In this document: positions 16,615-23,642 of the stretch, piece by piece | How positions within the stretch are numbered: the stretch's first letter is position 1 | Layout: the number at the start of each line of letters is the position of its first letter | Source: CAZCJU01 sp964562175 | Lineage (GTDB): Bacteria > Bacillota > Clostridia > Oscillospirales > CAG-272 | Reading direction: 5' to 3' | Assembly (NCBI GenBank): GCA_964562175.1 | Contig: CAZLRV010000010.1 | Coordinates: forward strand, 1 to 64,000 | DNA length: 64,000 nucleotides | Notes under the pieces: generated by a model | The model's input: only the letters and a program-made list of their open reading frames with translations | Told to the model about the DNA's origin: nothing | Databases searched by the model: none | Position numbers and translations under genes: made by a program

Positions 16615-17292
16615 TTGATAGATTTCAAAAACGTGTCAATGGTGTATCCCAACGGCACCGTGGCACTGAAAAACATAAACCTTCATATCGACGACGGTGA
16701 ATTTGTTTTCATCGTGGGAATCTCCGGTGCGGGCAAAACTACGCTTATGCGTCTATTGCTCAAGGAGGAGGTACCCACCGACGGCTCGGTCACCGTCGAT
16801 CAATACGTATTAAACAAGCTTCCCACAAGGAAGATACCGTATTACAGACGTAATATCGGCATGGTATTTCAGGATTTCAAGCTCTTTGAAAAAAGCACGG
16901 TCTACGAAAACGTCGCCTTTGCTCTGCGTGCCATCGGAAGAACACGCTCGGTAATACGCAAGCGTGTCCCCAAGCTGCTTTCCTTAGTCGGCTTGGAGGA
17001 TAAGGAAGATAATTTCCCTCATCAGCTGTCCGGCGGTGAACAGCAGAGAGTCGCACTTGCCCGTGCAATCGCAAATAATCCCAAGATAGTCATAGCAGAT
17101 GAGCCCACCTCAAGTGTCGATTACAAGCGCAGTCACGAAATAATGGAGCTGCTTCTTGAATTTAACAAGAGCAAACGAACCGTTATAGTTATAACTCACG
17201 ATCTTTCCTTTGTCAATTCGTACGGAAAGCGAGTTGTCGAGTTGAGAGACGGCGAGATAGTTTCGGACGAGATAAAGGGGGTGAGGGCGTGA
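16615..17292 (+). CDS. ftsE: Cell division ATP-binding protein FtsE
   Basis: A 225-residue ABC ATPase that with FtsX transmits division signals to a wall hydrolase outside the cell. Seen: Walker A GISGAGKTT (about residues 34-42), Q-loop VFQDFKLF, signature LSGGEQQR, Walker B IVIADEPTSSVD and the switch HD in VITHDLSF. The start is TTG 16615 with AAGG 5 bases before it; MIDFKNVSMVYPNG is the normal FtsE N-terminus. It overlaps ftsX by 4 bases (GTGA). Confidence 0.97.
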   Translation: MIDFKNVSMVYPNGTVALKNINLHIDDGEFVFIVGISGAGKTTLMRLLLKEEVPTDGSVTVDQYVLNKLPTRKIPYYRRNIGMVFQDFKLFEKSTVYENVAFALRAIGRTRSVIRKRVPKLLSLVGLEDKEDNFPHQLSGGEQQRVALARAIANNPKIVIADEPTSSVDYKRSHEIMELLLEFNKSKRTVIVITHDLSFVNSYGKRVVELRDGEIVSDEIKGVRA

Positions 17293-18191
17293 AATATTAC
17301 AGTATTTCCTATATGCTTTCACGGAGCTTCAAGAGCTTTTTGCGAAATGGCTTTATGTCATTCGCCTCCGTGCTTATCTTGACCTCCTGCCTGTTTATAA
17401 CCGGCTCCGTTGGTCTTTTGACGTATAATCTATATGTGAATCTTGAATCGCTTACCGAGCTGAACGAGATAGTTTGCGAGGTAAAGCTTGATGTTGACGA
17501 CGATACCGCCGCAGGTCTTAAGGAACAGATCGAGGCACTTGACAATGTTAAAGAAGTCGTTTTCGTAACAAAAGAGGAGGCAATGGAGCAGATGCGCCAA
17601 CGCTACGCATCGCATCCCGAGGTCTTGGCTTTTTACGAGGAAACGGGCGAAAATCCACTACCCTTCGTGTATAAGGTCACATACGAAAGCACCGATGAGG
17701 TTCTGACCTTAAAAAGCAATTTGGGCAAGATAGATGAGTTCGAGAGCATAACCGACCGACTTGAGATAACAAAGACAATAGAGAATATGAAGAATTCGAT
17801 CACTCTCATTTTCATAGGTCTGTTGATAATACTTGTATTTACTTCAATAGTAATAATAATGAATGCGATACGCATGGCGATAAGCTCCCGCAGTAAGGAG
17901 ATCACCGTTATGCGTTATGTCGGTGCGACAAGCTTTTTCATCTCCGCACCGTTCGTGCTTGAATCGATGATAATCGGGCTTATATCCACCGCAGTTGCGT
18001 ATGCGATACAGTACGGTCTGTACTCTTATCTTTACAACGCCGTAAACAAGGATATGGGCATATCCGAGTTTATCAGAATAGCCCCGTTTTCAGACGTATG
18101 GCTCTATACCCTGCTTGCGTTCATTGCGATATCGTTTATCACCTGCTTTTCGGGCAGTAAAATATCGCTTGCCAAGCACATAAAGGTATGA
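17289..18191 (+). CDS. ftsX: Cell division protein FtsX
   Basis: A 300-residue membrane partner of FtsE. One N-terminal hydrophobic helix (about 20-45) is followed by an extracellular domain (about 50-165) that contacts the cognate hydrolase, then three helices in the MacB-like FtsX domain (about 172-290; IVIIMNAIRMAISSRSKEI, VMRYVGAT). GTG start overlapping the ftsE stop. FtsEX together with the next gene's product forms the FtsEX-PcsB type cell-separation machine of Gram-positives. Confidence 0.96.
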   Translation: MKYYSISYMLSRSFKSFLRNGFMSFASVLILTSCLFITGSVGLLTYNLYVNLESLTELNEIVCEVKLDVDDDTAAGLKEQIEALDNVKEVVFVTKEEAMEQMRQRYASHPEVLAFYEETGENPLPFVYKVTYESTDEVLTLKSNLGKIDEFESITDRLEITKTIENMKNSITLIFIGLLIILVFTSIVIIMNAIRMAISSRSKEITVMRYVGATSFFISAPFVLESMIIGLISTAVAYAIQYGLYSYLYNAVNKDMGISEFIRIAPFSDVWLYTLLAFIAISFITCFSGSKISLAKHIKV

Positions 18192-18233
18192 CCCACGTCC
18201 TACAAAAGGAAAGAATAGTAAAAGAATAATAAA

Positions 18234-19655
18234 ATGAACCAAAAAATCAAAAGAACAGTCGCCGCACTGCTTGCCGTCGTGACTCTTTCGGTAAGCGCGA
18301 TAAGTGCCAACGCAAAAAGCTTTGAGGATAAGCTCAGCGAAGCTGAAAAAGAAATAGCGGCGGCGAGATCCGAAATAAATTCACTTGAGGACCGACTTAA
18401 AAAACAGGAAGCCGAAAAAAAGAAAAACGAGGCGGCAATAGCCGAGCTTGAAAAAGAAGGACAGCTGACCTTAGAGAAAAAACAGCTTTTGGACGAGGAG
18501 ATGGAATATCTTCTGCGTGAGATCGAGATAACCGAGGATATCATCTCGAATTACGAGGTTCAAATAACATACAAGAAGCAAGACATTGAAAAGACCGAAA
18601 AGGAGCTTGAAGAACAGCGCGAGCTTTTCTCCGAGCATTTCAGAAACGATTACATTCAAGGCTCAACAAAGCTCAAGTACATAGAATATCTTTTCTCCTC
18701 CGAGTCGATAGGAGATTTCATTTCAAACTTCAACTACGTTGCGAGCATGATGAATTACGAAAAGCATCTTGTAAACAAGATGGAAACACTTATCGTAAGT
18801 CTTCAGTCACAGCAAGACGAGCTTGAAAAAACGCTTGCCGAACAGCAAGAATACGTTAAAACACTCGATGTCAAAAAAGGCGACGTTGAGGTGCTGAGCG
18901 AGCAAACGATAGCTTATATGCTTCAAATAGTCGAGGATGCCGACAAGCTTGCCGAGTACAGCAAGGAGTTGGAGGACGGCGAGGCGGAGATCGAAGCTGA
19001 GATAGCGAAGCTTGAAAAAGAGCGTGACGAGCTTGTAAAGACAAAGGAAGACCTCATAAAAGAGGAAGAAGCGAGAAAAGAAGCCGAAAGAATTGCCGAA
19101 GAGGAACGCAAAAAGGCAGAGGAAGAAGCCAAGAAGAACGAGATATTGAACAACAATACTTCCTCCGGCTCAACCTCAAGCATACCGTCCTCATCAAAGA
19201 ACATAAGATTTGACAAGAACTCCGTCGGAGTATGGCAATGGCCCGTTGATTACACGAAATTCAAATGGACCGAGGATTTCGGATACAGAGTAGACCCGAT
19301 CACCCATGAAAAAGGAAAATGGCACGGTGCGGTCGACCTCGCACTCGGTGCGGGTAACAATATATACGCCGTGGATGCCGGCGTCGTGCTTATCGCAAAA
19401 AGCTCACGCTCATACGGTAATTACGTTGTAATACTTCATGACAACGGAATGAAAACGCTGTATGCGCACGCCTCAAAGCTTCTCGTTTCCGAGGGAGACA
19501 GAGTTGCGCAGGGCAAGGTAATAGCTCTCGTCGGAACGACGGGCTATTCCACGGGCAACCACCTGCACTTTGTCGTATATAACAAATCCGGTGTTGCGGT
19601 TCATCCGTTTGACTACTTCCCCACTTTGAGTAAGGGACTCAAGCTGTATTTGTAA
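18234..19655 (+). CDS. PcsB/EnvC-like murein hydrolase with coiled coil and M23 domain
   Basis: A 473-residue secreted protein. A signal peptide (about 1-27, ending ANAKS) is followed by a long coiled coil (about 30-300, rich in Glu, Lys and Leu), a Ser/Thr linker, and an M23 domain (about 345-470). The zinc ligands are in WHGAVDLA (HxxxD) and HLHFVVY (HxH), so unlike EnvC it appears catalytically competent. Its place right behind ftsEX identifies it as the hydrolase that FtsEX activates at the septum, by analogy with EnvC and PcsB. AAAGGAAAG upstream of the ATG. Confidence 0.9.
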   Translation: MNQKIKRTVAALLAVVTLSVSAISANAKSFEDKLSEAEKEIAAARSEINSLEDRLKKQEAEKKKNEAAIAELEKEGQLTLEKKQLLDEEMEYLLREIEITEDIISNYEVQITYKKQDIEKTEKELEEQRELFSEHFRNDYIQGSTKLKYIEYLFSSESIGDFISNFNYVASMMNYEKHLVNKMETLIVSLQSQQDELEKTLAEQQEYVKTLDVKKGDVEVLSEQTIAYMLQIVEDADKLAEYSKELEDGEAEIEAEIAKLEKERDELVKTKEDLIKEEEARKEAERIAEEERKKAEEEAKKNEILNNNTSSGSTSSIPSSSKNIRFDKNSVGVWQWPVDYTKFKWTEDFGYRVDPITHEKGKWHGAVDLALGAGNNIYAVDAGVVLIAKSSRSYGNYVVILHDNGMKTLYAHASKLLVSEGDRVAQGKVIALVGTTGYSTGNHLHFVVYNKSGVAVHPFDYFPTLSKGLKLYL

Positions 19656-19708
19656 TTTGCGAATCCAATTCGTCAAATATATACAAATATTTCGCACCGC
19701 ACGTGGTA

Positions 19709-19786
19709 TGATATAATACGGTGATGCCACGCAAGGTGTCGCGGGCAGGAAGAGGATATGCTTAGGTATATCCTCCGACCTGCCCG
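19709..19786 (+). promoter_or_regulatory. Extended -10 promoter and 5'-UTR stem-loop of ctpA
   Basis: TGATATAAT (extended -10, TATAAT at 19712-19717) has no good -35. About 25 bases into the transcript a strong stem-loop forms: CGGGCAGG (19742-19749) pairs with CCTGCCCG (19779-19786), and GAGGATAT (19752-19759) with ATATCCTC (19768-19775). No T run follows, so it looks like an mRNA-stabilising or regulatory leader rather than a terminator. The peptidase gene starts 39 bases later. Confidence 0.5.
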
Positions 19787-19825
19787 ACTTGCATATTAAA
19801 AGTGCGAAGAATTCGGAGGTTTTTA

Positions 19826-21100
19826 ATGGAAGAAGAATATGAAAACGAGCAAGACTCGGAAAACGAGGAGCTTGAACCGGAAAAAGAGCCGAAAAAGCGA
19901 AAACGACAGCCGAAAATGCTCTCTTTGACCTCAAGCATTATATTGATAATTCTTTCCTGCGTGCTTACGTTTCAAATAACATATGTTTCGCAAGCCAAGA
20001 AATACGAAAACGCACTCAATTCCGCATACGGCGACGAGCTTGATCTTTCTTTGCTCGGCGAATTGAATTCGCTTTACAAGAACAATTTCGTCGGCAAGCT
20101 TGACAAGGATAAGCTCAATGAGGGAATACTTGAGGGCTATATAAAAGGCTCGGGCGACAAATACGGCAGTTACATGACAGCGGAGGAATTTGCCGAGCAT
20201 AGTGCGACGATGAAAAACAACGCCGTGGGTATAGGTGTTTCGGTAACATACAACGCCGAGAACGATGCCATTGAGATCCTGCGCGTCTATAATGACTCGC
20301 CTGCCCTGACTGCGGGCGTAAGGGTCGGAGACCTTATAATTGCCGTTGACGGTAAAAGCGTTTCCGAGGTCGGATACAACGATTCGGTGGATGCCGTGAA
20401 GGGTGAGAAGGATTCCGTCGTGAAGCTTACCTTAAAGCGTGACGGTTCAAATACGGAGGTCTCCGTAAAGCGCCGCGAGGTAACCATAGAAACGGTGGAA
20501 TACAAGTTGCTCGATGACAATATCGGATATATAAGAATAACCAATTTCTACGAAAAAACGCCCGATGAATTCAAGAGTGCCGTTCAGGCACTCAAAGATA
20601 AAAACGTATCGGGAATCGTGTTTGATGTGAGAGGAAACACAGGCGGCAGGCTCGATTCGATAACGAACGTGCTTGACTATCTGCTTCCCGAAGGTCCTCT
20701 TGTAAGAATTGCGGACAGCTCCGGCAATTTTGAAACGATAAGTTCAGATGAGGAGTGCATTGACATACCGATGACGGTGCTTGTCAACGGCATGACCGCA
20801 TCTGCGGCAGAGCTGTTCACCTCGGCGCTTATGGATTACGATAAGGCAACGGTCATCGGAACACAGACCTTCGGCAAGGGTACGGTCACATCGGCTAAGC
20901 CGCTTTCCGACGGCTCGTGGGTATATATTTCCACGGAGCTGTATTATCCGCCCTATTCGGATAATTTCGAGGGTGTGGGAATAACGCCCGATGTGGTTCT
21001 TGAGCTTCCCGACGAGGTCAAAAATATCAGCCTGTACAAGCTGAGCTATGAGCAAGACACACAGCTGAAAAAGGCTGTTGAAATATTAAAATCAAAATAA
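19826..21100 (+). CDS. Carboxyl-terminal processing (S41) peptidase
   Basis: A 424-residue membrane-anchored serine protease of the CtpA/CtpB family. A charged cytoplasmic N-terminus (MEEEYENEQ, then KKRKRQPK) precedes one membrane helix (about 33-53). A PDZ domain follows (about 125-205; GIGVSVTYN, SPALTAGVRVGDLIIAVDGK), then the S41 core with RGNTGG, the nucleophile region in ASAAELF, and the Lys of GTQTFGKGTV, which together give the Ser-Lys dyad. In Bacillus CtpB acts in sporulation signalling; other CtpA proteins trim wall hydrolases. Position behind ftsEX and the M23 hydrolase fits the latter. GGAGG precedes ATG 19826. Confidence 0.93.
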   Translation: MEEEYENEQDSENEELEPEKEPKKRKRQPKMLSLTSSIILIILSCVLTFQITYVSQAKKYENALNSAYGDELDLSLLGELNSLYKNNFVGKLDKDKLNEGILEGYIKGSGDKYGSYMTAEEFAEHSATMKNNAVGIGVSVTYNAENDAIEILRVYNDSPALTAGVRVGDLIIAVDGKSVSEVGYNDSVDAVKGEKDSVVKLTLKRDGSNTEVSVKRREVTIETVEYKLLDDNIGYIRITNFYEKTPDEFKSAVQALKDKNVSGIVFDVRGNTGGRLDSITNVLDYLLPEGPLVRIADSSGNFETISSDEECIDIPMTVLVNGMTASAAELFTSALMDYDKATVIGTQTFGKGTVTSAKPLSDGSWVYISTELYYPPYSDNFEGVGITPDVVLELPDEVKNISLYKLSYEQDTQLKKAVEILKSK

Positions 21101-21130
21101 GTATAACATATAAGAAAGAAGGAATGATTT

Positions 21131-21607
21131 ATGTCAGAGCAGATCTCAATAACAGAGGAAGGACTCAAAAAATTACAGGATGAGCTTGAATACCTTAAAA
21201 CGACAAAAAGAAACGAGGTCAGAGAAAGCGTTAAGGTGGCACGTTCATTCGGTGACTTAAGCGAAAACAGCGAATACGATGCCGCACGCACGGAGCAAGC
21301 GCAGGTCGAAGCAAAAATTGCGGAGCTTGAGGATATGCTTAAGCGCGTTAAGGTATTTTCCGAAAGCGAAATAACGACGGACAGAGTAAACGTCGGTGCA
21401 AGAGTAACGGTCTTGAACGAAACAGACGGTAAGCAGACCGAATATATTCTCGTCGGCTCAACCGAGGCTAACCCGTTTGAGCATAAAATATCGGACACCT
21501 CGCCAATAGGCAAGGCGATAATCGGAGCCAAGGTCGGTGACAAGGTAACTCTTAAGCTTGCAAACGGTGAAAAAACGCTTCTGATAAAAGAAATAGGAAA
21601 ACAATAA
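21131..21607 (+). CDS. greA: Transcription elongation factor GreA
   Basis: A 158-residue protein that rescues backtracked RNA polymerase by stimulating transcript cleavage in the active site. The N-terminal coiled coil (about 1-75) includes SFGDLSENSEYDAAR with the catalytic Asp-Glu tip. The C-terminal FKBP-like domain carries ISDTSPIGKAIIGAKVGD. Length is standard. GAAGGA ribosome site. Placed between ctpA and lysS, the common clostridial greA-lysS pair. Confidence 0.97.
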   Translation: MSEQISITEEGLKKLQDELEYLKTTKRNEVRESVKVARSFGDLSENSEYDAARTEQAQVEAKIAELEDMLKRVKVFSESEITTDRVNVGARVTVLNETDGKQTEYILVGSTEANPFEHKISDTSPIGKAIIGAKVGDKVTLKLANGEKTLLIKEIGKQ

Positions 21608-21624
21608 GTAAGGATACCGAGATC

Positions 21625-23112
21625 ATGAGTGAACAAATAGAAAACAACGAACAAGAACTGAGCGAGGTAGTGGCTATACGTCACGCAAAGCTTGACGCAC
21701 TTAAAGAAAGCGGAAAAGACCCATTCGTTATAACAAAATACGACGTTACCGCAAAATGCAAGCAGATAAAGGAAGAATTTGAGACTCTCGAAAATCAGAC
21801 AGTAAGAATTGCCGGCAGAATGATGTCACGTCGTGACATGGGAAAGGCAAACTTTATAGATATTGCCGATTCCACCGGCATGGTTCAGGCGTATATAAAG
21901 ATCGACGATATAGGACAAGAGCTTTTTGATGATTATAAAAAGTGGGATATCGGCGATATAATCGGTCTTGAGGGCTTCGTATTCAAAACACGTAGAGGCG
22001 AGATATCGGTGCATGCAAAGAATTTAGTGCTTCTTTCCAAGTCACTGCTTCCCTTGCCCGAAAAGTGGCACGGTCTTAAGGACACGGACACACGTTACCG
22101 TCAGAGATATGTCGATCTGATAGTCAATGCCGAGGTTCGCAATACCTTTGTTTGCAGAAGCAAAATAATAGCCGAAATGAGGAATTACTTAAACGGAGAG
22201 GGCTTCTTGGAGGTTGAAACTCCCCTGCTTCACAATCAAGCGGGCGGTGCGGCTGCTCGTCCCTTCGTCACACACCACAATTCTCTCGATATAGATATGT
22301 ATCTGCGTATAGCGCTTGAGCTTCATTTGAAGAGATTGATAGTCGGAGGCTTCGACAAGGTCTACGAAATAGGCAGAGTATTCCGTAACGAGGGCATGGA
22401 CGCACGCCACAACCCCGAATTTACATTGATGGAGCTTTATCAAGCGTATACCGACTTTGAGGGAATGATGGATCTGAGTGAGAATCTTATAAGACATCTT
22501 GCAAAGACCGTCGTAGGCTCAACGCAGATAAAATTCGGAGAATATGATATAGACCTTGAAAAGCCGTTTGAAAGACTTTCCATGCTTGATGCCGTAAAGA
22601 AATATTCCGGCGTTGACTTCAATATTATAACCTCGCTTGAGCAAGCAAGACATGCTGCGAAGAATTTTCATATTGAATTTGAAGAGCGTCATAAGATCGG
22701 CGATATACTCAATCTGTTCTTTGAAGAATATGCCGAAAAGAAGCTTATTCAACCGACGTTTATCACACATCATCCCGTTGAAATATCACCTCTTGCAAAA
22801 AGATGCCCCACCTCACCGAATTATACCGAAAGATTTGAGCTTTTCATCGCAGGCTCGGAGCATGCCAACGCATTTTCGGAGCTTAACGACCCCATCGACC
22901 AACGTGCGAGATTTGAAGCCCAAGCGGCGCTCAAAGCACAGGGCGATGAAGAGGCTTGCGGCGTTGACGAAGATTTCCTCTGCGCCCTCGAATACGGTAT
23001 GCCCCCCACAGGCGGTATCGGTATCGGCGTAGACCGCCTCGTTATGCTCTTGACAAATAATACCTCCATCCGCGATGTTCTTCTCTTCCCGACAATGAAA
23101 CCCATTGATTGA
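21625..23112 (+). CDS. lysS: Lysyl-tRNA synthetase (class II)
   Basis: A 495-residue class II aminoacyl-tRNA synthetase that charges tRNA-Lys. It has the OB-fold anticodon domain (about 55-150; RIAGRMMSRRDMGK), then motif 1, motif 2 (FRNEGMDARHNPEFTLMELY), and motif 3 (GIGIGVDRLVMLLT). Eighteen bases after greA. Its last codons and terminator are the left half of a direct repeat that recurs at 38,416, so a genomic island is inserted directly behind this gene. Confidence 0.98.
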   Translation: MSEQIENNEQELSEVVAIRHAKLDALKESGKDPFVITKYDVTAKCKQIKEEFETLENQTVRIAGRMMSRRDMGKANFIDIADSTGMVQAYIKIDDIGQELFDDYKKWDIGDIIGLEGFVFKTRRGEISVHAKNLVLLSKSLLPLPEKWHGLKDTDTRYRQRYVDLIVNAEVRNTFVCRSKIIAEMRNYLNGEGFLEVETPLLHNQAGGAAARPFVTHHNSLDIDMYLRIALELHLKRLIVGGFDKVYEIGRVFRNEGMDARHNPEFTLMELYQAYTDFEGMMDLSENLIRHLAKTVVGSTQIKFGEYDIDLEKPFERLSMLDAVKKYSGVDFNIITSLEQARHAAKNFHIEFEERHKIGDILNLFFEEYAEKKLIQPTFITHHPVEISPLAKRCPTSPNYTERFELFIAGSEHANAFSELNDPIDQRARFEAQAALKAQGDEEACGVDEDFLCALEYGMPPTGGIGIGVDRLVMLLTNNTSIRDVLLFPTMKPID

Positions 23113-23125
23113 CATATTATTTTTC

Positions 23126-23174
23126 AAAGCCGTAATTTGATATCTTAAGATATCAAATTACGGCTTTCTTTTTT
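23126..23174 (+). terminator. lysS terminator (42-bp perfect palindrome)
   Basis: AAAGCCGTAATTTGATATC and GATATCAAATTACGGCTTT flank TTAA, giving a perfect inverted repeat, followed by CTTTTTT. The stem is unusually long and AT-rich. Confidence 0.92.
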
Positions 23175-23252
23175 AAGCTGCACTTTAGGATACGAGCCAT
23201 GGTATAAAAGTCATGGTTTTTTGTCGCTTTAATTGTTAATAATGTTTTTACA

Positions 23253-23287
23253 ATATATATATATATATATATATGATGTGATATAAT
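23253..23287 (+). promoter_or_regulatory. (AT)11 tract and extended -10 promoter upstream of the BREX-like operon
   Basis: Eleven AT dinucleotides (23253-23274) directly precede TGATATAAT (TATAAT at 23282-23287). The tract covers the place of a -35 element and spacer. It points toward the operon starting at 23643. The homologous tract in the right repeat has 14 units, so the length differs between copies. Confidence 0.5.
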
Positions 23288-23332
23288 CACATATATAGGA
23301 ATCAACGACAAGATAAATTCGAAAACATTCGA

Positions 23333-23642
23333 TGCTCTCACGGGGTCAAAAGAACGTCAATCATACTCAAGCAGAAAGCTTCGGGGTTTCTTTAATGAAA
23401 AGTCAAAAATATTATAGAATATTTTGTCGAAACACATCGAGCTTCCGTTCAAACGACGGTGTACCATAATAGAGTTTGATAATACATTCAGAAACGAAAC
23501 AGCTTCTTGTTTCAAATACATAGTATGGAATCCGTTTATTCAGAACTATACCTAAGCCGGCGTCGAAATTGTCTGCCGTAGCAGCATAATCTGCGGAGAT
23601 CATCAATGTGAATATCATAAAATATTGAAGGAGGCTAAAAGG
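23333..23642. other. Leader region between left repeat and BREX-like operon; possible gene remnant
   Basis: About 310 bases without a confident gene. The minus strand has a 68-codon open frame (23412-23618) whose amino-acid composition looks protein-like (for example GIVLNKRIPYYVF) but which has no ribosome site, no recognised relative, and whose first codons lie just upstream of the ribosome site of the 23643 gene. It could be a decayed gene left at the island's edge. A strong GAAGGAGG for the 23643 gene closes the region. Confidence 0.3.

Larger units (their letters stand above)
23105..23332 (+). repeat. Left copy of island-flanking direct repeat (about 228 bp)
   Basis: This segment begins in the last codons of lysS (TTGATTGACATATTAT). 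It contains the lysS terminator palindrome, a GCCATG/AAAAGTCATGG element, an (AT)11 tract and an extended -10 promoter, and ends near GACAAGATAAATTCGA. A second, collinear, diverged copy (same strand, similar length) occupies 38416-38646. The pair brackets the BREX-like island, so it marks either an attachment-site duplication or a recombination junction. Confidence 0.85.

Noticed and set aside
23253..23274. AT repeats as part of a CRISPR or satellite array
   Set aside because: It is a simple dinucleotide tract without spacers; no CRISPR array or cas gene is present in the window.
23412..23618. Minus-strand 68-codon frame as a confident regulator gene
   Set aside because: No ribosome site, no recognisable helix-turn-helix; kept only as a possible remnant.
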